A stretch of 24,520 nucleotides of DNA from the IMG/VR virus record IMGVR_UViG_3300047550_000413, positions 1 to 24,520 of that record; one strand, 5' to 3'. Below are positions 6,531 to 13,638 of this stretch, piece by piece. Under the pieces are notes generated by a model. The model ran no database searches, was not told the origin of the DNA, and saw only the letters and a list, made by a program, of their open reading frames with translations. Position 1 is the stretch's first letter. The number at the start of each line of letters is the position of its first letter. This stretch comes from a virus. A program made the translations under genes and the position numbers.

Positions 6531-6709
6531 TCTGGCAAGCGCCGGAGAAATGCCGCACCTGCGTGTGGTGTTGCCCGTGGAATGGTCAGGGTTACGGCTG
6601 CGCGCATGACACGGTCAATGGCCTGCTCGGCGGCGTGGTGCGCTGCGGCGGCAAATATCACAAGGAATGGCAGCCGTGGGTCATGCCAAACATTGAGGAG
6701 ACTCCATGA
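6506..6709 (+). CDS. Small Cys-rich protein, putative zinc or Fe-S binder
   Basis: 67 residues, overlapping the phosphoesterase 3' end by 25 bases and sharing ATGA with the next gene. It contains C16-x2-C19-x2-C22-C23-P, then G-C32-A-H34-D, and C47-G-G-x-x-H52. The paired Cys blocks resemble a zinc-binding fold, but I do not recognise a named family. Tryptophans (W10, W21, W25 and two near the end) are plentiful for its size. Only a weak ribosome binding site (GGTGA) precedes the ATG. The dense, stop/start-linked packing supports it as a real gene. Confidence 0.65.
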   Translation: MVPRPESVIWQAPEKCRTCVWCCPWNGQGYGCAHDTVNGLLGGVVRCGGKYHKEWQPWVMPNIEETP

Positions 6710-7008
6710 GTATTAGCGCGATGATGCGGGCTCGGGTGCGTCAGGTCATGCACCGGACTCGGGCCTACAAGCGGATGTTTCTTGATCCCAAGAGCAACCA
6801 GCTATCCGATGACGGGCAGATCGTACTCGCGCACCTCAAGCGATTTGCAAAACTTAACAAACCCCCTATATCACCGGGTGCCGCAGGGGATCTATTTCAG
6901 ATCGGCCGCATGGTTGGCCGGCAGGAAACGGTGCAGATGATTGTCGAGGCGCTGCACTTGGACGAACGAACCTTGACTAATTTGCAAGAGGAATACAGAG
7001 ATGACTGA
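6706..7008 (+). CDS. Bbp19-like phage protein
   Basis: A 100-residue protein with the pattern Y-K-R-M-F-L-D-P (residues ~21-28), D-G-Q-I-V-L-A-H-L-K-R-F-A, and G-R-M-V-G-R-Q-E-T-V-Q-M-I-V-E-A-L-x-L-D. This matches my recall of the Bbp19 family, encoded next to scaffold and capsid genes in BPP-1-like podoviruses. Its function has not been established; position suggests a late or head-related role. GAGGAG at 6695-6700 lies 5 bases before the ATG, a strong site. It overlaps the scaffold gene by 8 bases. Confidence 0.75.
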   Translation: MSISAMMRARVRQVMHRTRAYKRMFLDPKSNQLSDDGQIVLAHLKRFAKLNKPPISPGAAGDLFQIGRMVGRQETVQMIVEALHLDERTLTNLQEEYRDD

Positions 7009-7858
7009 CGATCAAGGGTCTGCACCAGCAGGCAACCCGACTGCCCCGGCAGCGGCTCCAGCATGGTACGCGCCGGAAGGGCTCGATCAGAACACTACAA
7101 GCCAGCTCGGCGAGCTGGTCAAGGCGAAGGGATGGAAGGGGCCGGCCGATGCGCTCCTGTCCTACCAGAACCTTGAGAAAGTCTTTGGCGCTGACAAGGC
7201 GGGTAGAACGATTCTCGCGCCGAAGTCAGACGACGACGAGGACGGCTGGAATGCCGTCTATAACCGCCTAGGAAGGCCGGAGAGCGCCGACAAGTACGAA
7301 CTCCCTGTGCCGGAAGGGGACGACGGATCTTTCGCTCAGTCGGTCGCTCCGGTGCTGCATGAGCTTGGTCTTACCGCCAAACAGGCCCGCGGGCTTGCCG
7401 AGTGGTGGAACGATGCGTCAAGCAAGCGGATCGAAATGGAGTCGGAAAGTTTTGCCGCCAAGTCTGAGGCTGAGTACAAGGAACTCCAGCGAGAATGGGG
7501 CGCGGCCGCCAGCCAGAACGAGGAACTCGCCAAGCGGGCGGTTCTGAAGTTCAGCAAGGAAGCCGGCATCGACGATCAGGCGTTTGAGGCGATGGAGCAG
7601 GCGGTCGGTACTGCAAGGCTGATGAAGCTCTTTCATGCGATCGGCTCGCAGTTCGCGGAAAGCGATTTCATCTCAAGTGACATGCCGGCAGCCGGGGCGA
7701 TGAGCCCAGCGCAGGCAAAGAACAAGATCGCCGGAATGTTTGCCGATGAGGAGTTCATGGCTCGGTACATGAACCAAGATGCTCGGGTGCGTCAGGGTGC
7801 GATTGAGGAGATGACTCGACTACACCAGATGGCTAACCCAGAACTGTTGCAGGAATAA
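7001..7858 (+). CDS. Capsid scaffolding protein
   Basis: 285 residues, acidic and mostly helical, with an Ala/Pro-rich disordered start (residues 1-25). Then come A-W-Y-A-P-E-G-L, a K-A-K-G-W-K-G-P-A-D-A-L-x-S-Y-Q-N-L-E-K block (~43-61), Y-N-R-L-G-R-P-E-S-A-D-K-Y-E-L-P (~86-101) and a helical C-terminal domain. These blocks are typical of scaffolding/head assembly proteins of many podoviruses. It would direct procapsid assembly and then leave. Its place immediately before the capsid gene agrees with T7 gp9-gp10 order. AAGAGGA at 6986-6992 lies 8 bases before the ATG. It is followed by a 221-base untranslated leader. Confidence 0.88.
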   Translation: MTDDQGSAPAGNPTAPAAAPAWYAPEGLDQNTTSQLGELVKAKGWKGPADALLSYQNLEKVFGADKAGRTILAPKSDDDEDGWNAVYNRLGRPESADKYELPVPEGDDGSFAQSVAPVLHELGLTAKQARGLAEWWNDASSKRIEMESESFAAKSEAEYKELQREWGAAASQNEELAKRAVLKFSKEAGIDDQAFEAMEQAVGTARLMKLFHAIGSQFAESDFISSDMPAAGAMSPAQAKNKIAGMFADEEFMARYMNQDARVRQGAIEEMTRLHQMANPELLQE

Positions 7859-7909
7859 CCGCATAGCAGTACCATCCGAGTTGAGTGATTCTCCCAGAGA
7901 TCGATACTT

Positions 7910-7937
7910 GCCGGGAGGGATAACCTCCCGGCCTTTT
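7910..7937 (+). terminator. Rho-independent terminator-like hairpin after the scaffold gene
   Basis: A perfect 9-bp GC-rich stem (7910-7918 with 7924-7932) with loop GATAA, followed by C and four T. The T run is short, so termination may be partial. A further 7-bp outer stem (7890-7896 with 7937-7943) encloses it, and pairing of that stem would sequester the last T of the U tract. The position between scaffold and capsid genes fits control of their ratio. Confidence 0.6.
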
Positions 7938-8067
7938 GGGAGACAGGGCAAGTCGCGAGACCCCGCTGACAGTCGGAAAGACGGCCGCTCGGCTTGAGCG
8001 TATCAGGCAAGGATTCTGGCCCCGGTAACGGACAAGCCATCCGAGAACAGTATGTCATTTTGTTTTT

Positions 8068-8073
8068 GGAGGG
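8068..8073 (+). promoter_or_regulatory. Strong ribosome binding site of the capsid gene
   Basis: GGAGGG lies 6 bases before the ATG at 8080 and follows a T-rich, unstructured stretch. It is among the best matches to the Shine-Dalgarno consensus in the window, as expected for the most abundant virion protein. Confidence 0.8.
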
Positions 8074-8079
8074 CTAATC

Positions 8080-8967
8080 ATGGCCGATAATATTGCAAGC
8101 GTTTATGCCGTACAGTACGGCACGAACATCTCGCTGCTTTTGCAGCAGAAGGGCTCCAAGCTGCGCGGTACCGTGCAGACTGGTTCGTACAAGGGCAAAC
8201 AGTCGGAAGTTGTGACGCAGTACGGTGCGACGAGCGCCCGTGCGGTCTCGACCCGCTACCAGCCGATCGTTCCGGTCAACACCCCGAACGACCGCCGCTG
8301 GGTGTTTCCTGAGGACTATGACTGGGCTGATCTGATCGACAGCTTCGACAAGCTCCGTCTCCTCGCTGACCCGCAGTCTGCTTACTCGCAGAACGGGCTC
8401 TACGCGATGGGCCGTGCGATCGACGATGTGATCATCTCGGCGTTCTACGGTACCGCCAAGACTGGCGAGGCCGGTGGCACCAGCACGACGTTCCCGACCG
8501 CCACGCAGCAGGTTGCTGTGAACTACGCTGCCTCTGGCAACGTGGGCCTCACGGTTGACAAGCTCCGCGAGGCGCGCCGTATCCTGATGGAGAACGAGGT
8601 CGACCTCGATGCCGAGCCGGTGTATTGCGCCATCTCGGCCGAGCAACACGACGATCTTCTCGGTCAGATTCAGGTGACCAGCGACGACTACAACACGGGC
8701 ATGCCTGTGTTGCAGGACGGCAAGGTTACCCGGTTCCTCGGGATTAACTTCATTCACACGGAGCGGTTGCCGACTAGCTCGAGCCACCGTCGTTGCCCGG
8801 TGTGGGTGCCTTCGGGCATGCACCTTGGCATGTGGAATGACATCATGTCCAATGTCACGCAGCGTCGCGATCTTTCCTCGCACCCGTATCAGGTTTACCT
8901 GATGGGTACGTTCGGTGCCAGCCGCACCGAGGAAAAGAAGATCGTCGACATTCTCTGCGCGGAATAA
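8080..8967 (+). CDS. Major capsid protein (HK97-fold, podovirus type)
   Basis: 295 residues. The pattern A-V-Q-Y-G-T-N-I-S-L-L-L-Q-Q-K-G-S-K-L-R (~10-29), P-I-V-P-V-N-T-P-x-D-R-R-W-V-F-P (~62-77), D-L-I-D-x-F-D-K-L-R-L-L-x-D-P (~84-98), the A-x-x-R-A-x-D-D-V-I-I-S-A-x-x-G type helix, and D-L-D-A-E-P-V-Y-C-A-I-S matches phage capsid proteins of the BPP-1-like group. It would form the icosahedral shell with HK97 fold. Context is decisive: scaffold upstream, cement-like protein downstream, its own leader and a strong ribosome binding site. Base usage is strongly biased to C-ending codons, as expected for high expression. No decorating Ig-like domain or frameshifted longer form is seen. Confidence 0.93.
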   Translation: MADNIASVYAVQYGTNISLLLQQKGSKLRGTVQTGSYKGKQSEVVTQYGATSARAVSTRYQPIVPVNTPNDRRWVFPEDYDWADLIDSFDKLRLLADPQSAYSQNGLYAMGRAIDDVIISAFYGTAKTGEAGGTSTTFPTATQQVAVNYAASGNVGLTVDKLREARRILMENEVDLDAEPVYCAISAEQHDDLLGQIQVTSDDYNTGMPVLQDGKVTRFLGINFIHTERLPTSSSHRRCPVWVPSGMHLGMWNDIMSNVTQRRDLSSHPYQVYLMGTFGASRTEEKKIVDILCAE

Positions 8968-8981
8968 GGGAGTAAACGAAA

Positions 8982-9479
8982 ATGGCAGTTGTAGCAGTTA
9001 AGTCGACCCTTATCACCAACGCAGACGCGACGCCGGTTGTTTTCAACAGCCCGCGCGTTGATGGTGGCCCGGAGCGAGTGGCAGTATCGACGGCAGACAT
9101 CACCTCGGGTGATAGCATTGCCTCGACCTACCGCATGTTCCGTGTGCCGTCGAATGCGGTGATGACGGATCTGAAGATCTATTCGCCGGATATCGGCACC
9201 ACGACCATTGCTGACATTGGCCTCTATGCGGCTGATGGCGGCGCTGTGGTTGATGCGGACTTCTTTGCCTCGGCCCTGTCCCTCAAGGACGGCGCGCTGA
9301 ACGGCACGGACGTTCTGCATGAGGCTGCGGTGTTCACGATCGCGAACTCCGGTAAGGAACTGTGGAGCGCGCTTGCGCTCACCAGCGACCCCGGCGTGTT
9401 CTACGATGTGACGCTCACCTTGACGGCGGCGGCTGACGCCACCGGCACGGTTAAGCTCCTCGGTCGCTACACGGCGTAA
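8982..9479 (+). CDS. Capsid cement/decoration protein, Bbp16-like
   Basis: 165 residues, beta-rich, with little charge in the core. It carries blocks such as N-S-P-R-V-D-G-G-P-E-R-V-A-V (~25-38), S-T-Y-R-M-F-R-V-P-S-N-A-V-M-T-D-L-K-I-Y-S (~48-68) and I-G-L-Y-A-A-D-G-G. The pattern of R-V-P-x-x-A-x-V-x-x-L-x-I-Y-S in a small protein right after the capsid gene matches Bbp16-type cement proteins, which clamp the BPP-1 shell. AGGGAG at 8967-8972 lies 9 bases before the ATG. A strong hairpin follows the gene, so capsid and cement form one expression unit. Confidence 0.72.
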   Translation: MAVVAVKSTLITNADATPVVFNSPRVDGGPERVAVSTADITSGDSIASTYRMFRVPSNAVMTDLKIYSPDIGTTTIADIGLYAADGGAVVDADFFASALSLKDGALNGTDVLHEAAVFTIANSGKELWSALALTSDPGVFYDVTLTLTAAADATGTVKLLGRYTA

Positions 9480-9484
9480 TGAAC

Positions 9485-9519
9485 AGGGGCGGGTCGGGAA
9501 ACCGGCTCGCCCCTCTCTT
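9485..9519 (+). terminator. Stable 13-bp hairpin with GAAA tetraloop after the cement gene
   Basis: Bases 9485-9497 pair with 9502-9514 (two G-T wobbles, the rest Watson-Crick), closed by a GNRA-type loop GAAA at 9498-9501. The following tract is CTCTCTTG, not a clean T run. It may be a weak terminator, an RNA-processing site or an mRNA stabiliser at the end of the capsid-cement unit, analogous in position to the terminator after T7 gene 10. Confidence 0.6.
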
Positions 9520-9533
9520 GACGGAGAGCCAAC

Positions 9534-9728
9534 ATGGCAGATCGTTTTTATGGAATTGACCGCGGCGAGCAAGGCGTTGCCAACGTGACTGAGGGCTCAA
9601 GCTCTACGGCCACGACCGACGTCGAAGTGCGCGTCGACCTCGCGGCAAACATGAGCAAGATGGAAGTCCTGCTCGCGCTTGAAGCGATCAAGGAAGCGAT
9701 TACGCAGGACACTTGGCCTCCGGCCTAA
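9534..9728 (+). CDS. Conserved small phage protein between cement and tail genes
   Basis: 64 residues starting M-A-D-R-F-Y-G-I-D-R-G-E-Q-G-V-A-N-V-T, then V-E-V-R-V-D-L, then a helix M-S-K-M-E-V-L-L-A-L-E-A-I-K-E-A-I. I recognise the overall pattern from small proteins encoded after cement genes in related podoviruses, but no function is known. GGAG at 9523-9526 lies 7 bases before the ATG. The TAA (9726-9728) is 18 bases before the GTG start of the tail gene, so terminating ribosomes would reach the hairpin that covers that start. Confidence 0.7.
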   Translation: MADRFYGIDRGEQGVANVTEGSSSTATTDVEVRVDLAANMSKMEVLLALEAIKEAITQDTWPPA

Positions 9729-9730
9729 TA

Positions 9731-9751
9731 GCCGCGGGAGACGCCCGTGGC
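9731..9751 (+). promoter_or_regulatory. Hairpin covering the ribosome binding site and GTG start of the tail tubular A gene
   Basis: Bases 9731-9738 pair with 9744-9751 (8 bp, one G-T wobble), with loop AGACG. The left arm plus loop contains the GGGAG site (9736-9740) and the right arm contains the GTG start (9747-9749), so both are hidden when the stem forms. The upstream gene stops at 9728, close enough for a terminating ribosome to open the stem, which predicts translational coupling. Confidence 0.55.
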
Positions 9752-10349
9752 AACAAGTGACGTCGCTATCGCTAACCTCGCGCTCACCAAGATTGGTGAC
9801 CTGCGAATCATTAGCCTCTCGGAAAACACTAAACCTGCCCGAGAGGTTAATGCTGTCTATTCGATGCTGCGCGACAAGTTGCAGCGTACCTATAACTGGC
9901 GGTTTTGCGTAAAAAGGGCGGTTCTGGCGGCTGAGTCGACAGCTCCAGTTTTTGATTACAGCTACCAATATCCCGTACCGTCCGACTGTCTGCGAATCTT
10001 GCAGATCAATGCCTACTACCCAGCGCCGGATCTTTCCGACCTGATCAGCAGCGGTGGGCAGGAATATGTGCTTGAGGGCGGCAAGATTCTGACCCGTAGT
10101 TCTGGGTCGATGAATCTGCGTTACCTTGCGCGCATCTCTGACCCGACTAAGTTTGATACGTCGTTTGATGAAGCATTCGCGTCATCGATCGCTTACAACG
10201 TGGCCGAAGCGTTGACCCAGTCTGACGGCAAGAAGAATGCAGCTCTCCGTGATTACCGCATGGCGCTATCGGAAGCGATCCGCGCCAATGCTATCGAAAA
10301 CCCACCGGAGTCTATTGCCGACACGACTTGGCTGACCGTGAGGCTCTAA
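9747..10349 (+). CDS. Tail tubular protein A (T7 gp11-like)
   Basis: 200 residues, close to T7 gp11 (196). It begins A-T-S-D-V-A-I-A-N-L-A-L-T-K-I-G-D, then N-A-V-Y-S-M-L-R-D-K-L-Q-R-T-Y-N-W-R-F-C, then Y-P-V-P-S-D-C-L-R-I-L, all typical of the gatekeeper/adaptor family. It would form the ring between portal and nozzle. The start is GTG at 9747, supported by GGGAG at 9736-9740 and by family N-terminal sequence. Its start is folded into a hairpin (separate entry), suggesting translation is tied to the upstream gene. The stop overlaps the next start (TAATG). Confidence 0.92.
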   Translation: MATSDVAIANLALTKIGDLRIISLSENTKPAREVNAVYSMLRDKLQRTYNWRFCVKRAVLAAESTAPVFDYSYQYPVPSDCLRILQINAYYPAPDLSDLISSGGQEYVLEGGKILTRSSGSMNLRYLARISDPTKFDTSFDEAFASSIAYNVAEALTQSDGKKNAALRDYRMALSEAIRANAIENPPESIADTTWLTVRL

Positions 10350-13210
10350 TGCCAAACGCTAACCCGGCCGTCGTCAGTTTTAACGGTGGCGAAGTTGGGG
10401 CCATGATGAGTGGCCGCACCGACTTCGATAAGTACGCATCGAGCGCGTACCGTATGCGGCGGTTCATCCCGACCGCGCAGGGGCCGGCTAAGAGATGCCC
10501 CGGCACTAAGTTCGTTCTGCAAACTCGCTACCCAAACAAAAGGGTCTGGTTGCAGCGGTTTGAGTTTGCGTTCGATCAGGCATACGTCATTGAGTTTGGC
10601 GATCAGTATTGTCGGTTCTATACCGATCGCGGCGTCATTCTTGAGTCTGGCCTTGATATCTCAAACATCACAAAAGCCGATCCCGGCGTTCTAACGTATG
10701 TTGGAACAGATCCGGCCAACGGCGATTGGATGTACATCAATGGCGTACAGGGCATGAGTGAGGTCAATGGCCGATACGTCAAGGTCACAAATCTCAATAC
10801 CGGCGCTAAGACGTTTGAGCTTTACGACGTCGATGACGTTCGGATTGACACGACGGATTACGGCACGTTTTTGGGCAACGGCACTATCCAGCGTGTATAT
10901 ACAATTTCGTCCCCGTATGCGATCGACGATCTCTTTACCGATGAAGGGACGGCTGCACTTTCTGTCACGCAATCCGGCGACATTTTATATCTAGGGTGCG
11001 ATGGATACGCTCCGCGCACGCTGACCCGTAGCGGTAACACAAGCTGGGCCTTTGCTGAGTATGCGCCGACTGACGGCCCGTTCCAGCGAGAGCCTGATAC
11101 GAAAGTCACCTTTACGTTGTCTGGCACGACAGGATCGGTGACGGTTACGGCAGGCAGTCCGATATTTGAGACTGGCGCGGACGGGATGCTGCTGCGATTG
11201 CAGCCGGTCAATATCACGACGACGCAATGGGAAACCGCGAAGTCGATCTCGAGCGGAGAGATTCGCAAGTCGAGCGGTAAGTTTTATGAGGCACAGAATT
11301 CTGCGACGACAGGTTCCGTGCGACCGATCCATGAGGAAGGTCAGGATTACGACGGCAATACCGGCGTGCTTTGGAAGTTCCTGCATCCCGGTTATGTGGT
11401 GGTAAAGATCACCTCGGTGACTAGTACATCGACCGCGACCGCGACGGTTATTGGCCCCGGCGTTGCGCCGACTGAATTGCTGTCTGGCGTTTCTTGCGCG
11501 TACCGCATAGGCGCGTGGGGAACCAAGATGGGCGCGTCCTATCCGTACAAAGTTTGCTTTTGGCGCGATCGATTGTTCTGGGCTGGCGGGCAGAATATCT
11601 ACGGGTCTGTGGCCGGTGACTATGGTTCGCACGCCCCCGACACGATGGGCGAGATTCTTGCTGACAACGCGCTCAATCTCACGCTCGCGGTCGGTAACGT
11701 CGACAAGATTCGTTGGATGCGACCGGGCAATGCGCTGATCGCTGGTACAGCAGGTGCTGAGATTGCGATTCGCGAAAACGTGACGACGGCTGCGCTCGGG
11801 CCTGAGAACGTGAAGTTTGATCTGCAATCGGCTGAGGGTTCGATGGAACTTGAGCCGGTGCTGGTTGAGGACTCGATTTTGTTCCCGCGCGTGGGCGGGC
11901 GCAGGATCATGGAACTGCGGTTTGATATCCAGTCTGATGCGTGGGTGCCTCGGGACATGAGTGTGCTTTATCCCGAGATCACGCGCTCCGGCATCATCGA
12001 CATGGAATATCAGAAGGAACCTGACGACATCATCTGGTGCGTTCTTGCGAACGGCAAACTGATCGGCATGACCTACGACCGAGAACAGAATATCTATGCT
12101 TGGCACCAACATGAGTTGGCCGGCGTTGATGCAAAGGTTGAGGCGGTGCAGGTTATTGGCAGTCCGGCAGGTGACGTCGATGACGTTTGGATTGTGGTAT
12201 CTCGCACCGTGCAGGGCGATCTCTCGTATGAGATGGCGACGGAATCCGGTGACAATCTAATCACCGAAGGCGGCAATCAGCTTGTGACTCAGGCTGACAT
12301 CGATCTGACCCGGCGCAGCATCGAGTATTTTGCACAAGGTTACGAAGATGGCGAGGACATTCAGGGCGCGGTGTATCTCGATTCCGCTCTTGAGTTTAAT
12401 CCGCTGGAGACCGTGAGTTTGTTTTTGGGTAACGGTTACAACACGGTCGGGTCAACGGCGGTTGCATTTACTGTAACTACACCGGATGAGTTGGCTACCG
12501 AACTCGGGGACTACTTGGCGACCGAGGCCGGGGATATTCTTTCGACAAACGATGCGACATTCTCGGCTGACGATGCGGGCCGGGACATCATTTATCGGTA
12601 CTACGATTCGACTAGCGAACAATGGCGCAGCGCGCGAGCCACGATTACGAACCAGATCGATCAGGACAACGTGCTGGTCAAGATCATTGCTGCGTTCCCG
12701 ATTAACGATATTCCCGCTGGCGAGTGGCGTTTGACGTCGACCAAGTTGCGCGGGATGTATCACCTTGAAGGCGAGACCGTTACCGCTCTGGCAGATGGCG
12801 CGCAGATCACCGACCTTGTGGTTGAGGATGGCACGGTAACGCTGCCTGTCCCGGCGTCGAGAGCGATCGTGGGATTGCCTTATACGTCGACGCTGGCGAC
12901 CCAGCGCATTGAGGCGGGCGCTGCCGTAGGTACGGCGCAGTCCAAGATCAAGCGCATCCACAAGCTCGGCGTGCGTTTGTATGCAAGCCTCGGCGGCAAG
13001 GTTGGATCAAGCGCGACGAATCTTGACCTGATCCCGTATCGGATCGGGTCTGACCTGTTGGATGAAGTGCCGCCGGTATTGACGGGGGACACCGATGTTC
13101 TTGGCTTCCCCGGTGGCTATGAGACGGACGGCAGGATCTGGGTGGTTGCGGATCAGCCGCTACCGCTCACGGTGGTGGCTTTGTATCCAGAGCTTGAAAC
13201 GGCGGGCTAA
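10349..13210 (+). CDS. Tail tubular protein B / tail nozzle (T7 gp12-like)
   Basis: 953 residues from ATG 10349, which overlaps the previous TAA and has GAGG at 10340-10343. A TTG 21 bases further upstream is less likely. The N terminus (S-F-N-G-G-E-V-G, M-S-G-R-T-D-F-D-K-Y, A-Y-R-M-R-R-F-I-P, Q-G-P-A-K-R-C-P-G-T-K-F) is diagnostic for the nozzle family. Later, K-V-C-F-W-R-D-R-L-F-W-A-G and I-R-W-M-R-P-G-N-A-L-I-A-G-T (~390-465) match its central beta-propeller-like part. T7 gp12 is 794 residues, so this is ~160 longer; the extra length seems to lie in beta-rich inserts, such as the tract near residues 225-350. It forms the tip of the tail and binds fibres. Confidence 0.92.
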   Translation: MPNANPAVVSFNGGEVGAMMSGRTDFDKYASSAYRMRRFIPTAQGPAKRCPGTKFVLQTRYPNKRVWLQRFEFAFDQAYVIEFGDQYCRFYTDRGVILESGLDISNITKADPGVLTYVGTDPANGDWMYINGVQGMSEVNGRYVKVTNLNTGAKTFELYDVDDVRIDTTDYGTFLGNGTIQRVYTISSPYAIDDLFTDEGTAALSVTQSGDILYLGCDGYAPRTLTRSGNTSWAFAEYAPTDGPFQREPDTKVTFTLSGTTGSVTVTAGSPIFETGADGMLLRLQPVNITTTQWETAKSISSGEIRKSSGKFYEAQNSATTGSVRPIHEEGQDYDGNTGVLWKFLHPGYVVVKITSVTSTSTATATVIGPGVAPTELLSGVSCAYRIGAWGTKMGASYPYKVCFWRDRLFWAGGQNIYGSVAGDYGSHAPDTMGEILADNALNLTLAVGNVDKIRWMRPGNALIAGTAGAEIAIRENVTTAALGPENVKFDLQSAEGSMELEPVLVEDSILFPRVGGRRIMELRFDIQSDAWVPRDMSVLYPEITRSGIIDMEYQKEPDDIIWCVLANGKLIGMTYDREQNIYAWHQHELAGVDAKVEAVQVIGSPAGDVDDVWIVVSRTVQGDLSYEMATESGDNLITEGGNQLVTQADIDLTRRSIEYFAQGYEDGEDIQGAVYLDSALEFNPLETVSLFLGNGYNTVGSTAVAFTVTTPDELATELGDYLATEAGDILSTNDATFSADDAGRDIIYRYYDSTSEQWRSARATITNQIDQDNVLVKIIAAFPINDIPAGEWRLTSTKLRGMYHLEGETVTALADGAQITDLVVEDGTVTLPVPASRAIVGLPYTSTLATQRIEAGAAVGTAQSKIKRIHKLGVRLYASLGGKVGSSATNLDLIPYRIGSDLLDEVPPVLTGDTDVLGFPGGYETDGRIWVVADQPLPLTVVALYPELETAG

Positions 13211-13638
13211 TGCTCGAGGTGGTCAAGTTCAAGCCGGAGCATCTCGACGAACTGAGATTGCAACCGGCGCAGGAGTATCTGGCGGCGTTTGTAGGCCGAC
13301 CGGGATACGGCAAGGAGCTGGTTGAGGCCGGCCCCTGCTACACCGGCAGGCGAGATGGCAAGGTCATCTGCTGCGCTGGGGTGGTGGAGTTATGGAAGGG
13401 CAGGGCGTCTGCGTGGGCGCTGCTGTCTTGGGACGCGGGCAGAAGCATGAGACCGCTGCACCGCGAGGTTGAGAAGTTTCTGGATCGCTGCGGTATTCGC
13501 AGGATAGAGGCGTATGTGTATCCGAACTTTGAGCCGGGACACAGATGGGCGAGAATGCTCGGGTTTGAACAGGAAGGGTTGATGCGAGCGTTCGGCCACG
13601 ACGGCAGCGATATGGTCATGTATTCGAGGGTTATGTAA
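13210..13638 (+). CDS. GNAT-fold protein in gp13 position, putative virion protein
   Basis: 142 residues, against 138 for T7 gp13, and in the gp13 place of the gene order. The C-terminal half (R-I-E-A-Y-V-Y-P-N-F-E, then W-A-R-M-L-G-F-E-Q-E-G-L-M-R-A-F) has the look of a GNAT acetyltransferase. The expected acetyl-CoA loop (R/Q-x-x-G-x-G/A) is not evident; in its place is W-D-A-G-R-S-M-R-P-L-H-R-E-V. It may therefore be structural rather than enzymatic. The start overlaps the nozzle stop (TAATG) and lacks a clear ribosome binding site, indicating coupling. Confidence 0.75.
   Translation: MLEVVKFKPEHLDELRLQPAQEYLAAFVGRPGYGKELVEAGPCYTGRRDGKVICCAGVVELWKGRASAWALLSWDAGRSMRPLHREVEKFLDRCGIRRIEAYVYPNFEPGHRWARMLGFEQEGLMRAFGHDGSDMVMYSRVM

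Larger units (their letters stand above)
7859..8079 (+). other. Structured intergenic leader before the capsid gene
   Basis: This is the longest non-coding stretch of the window. It holds a nested hairpin near its start (7890-7943), a small 5-bp hairpin (7986-7990 with 7996-8000), a T-rich tract (8058-8067) and a strong ribosome binding site for the capsid gene. I see no tRNA-like fold and no open frame of useful length. It probably sets capsid expression apart from scaffold expression, by partial termination, RNA processing or a promoter I cannot identify. Confidence 0.6.

Noticed and set aside
7881-7908. Sigma70-like promoter TTGAGT-16-GATACT before the capsid gene
   Set aside because: Matches are only 4 of 6 in each box, and transcripts would start inside the terminator hairpin at 7910-7932, so a working promoter here is unlikely.
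7986-8000. Small 5-bp hairpin in the capsid leader
   Set aside because: Too short to be meaningful alone; mentioned only as part of the leader.
8074-8883. Minus-strand open frame (269 codons) opposite the capsid gene
   Set aside because: The Arg/His/Val-rich product without motifs is a mirror of the strongly biased capsid codons.
10991-12112. Long minus-strand open frame (373 codons) opposite the nozzle gene
   Set aside because: It lies wholly opposite a confidently identified gene; its predicted product is rich in Arg/His with no recognisable motif, as expected from the reverse complement of biased GC-rich codons.
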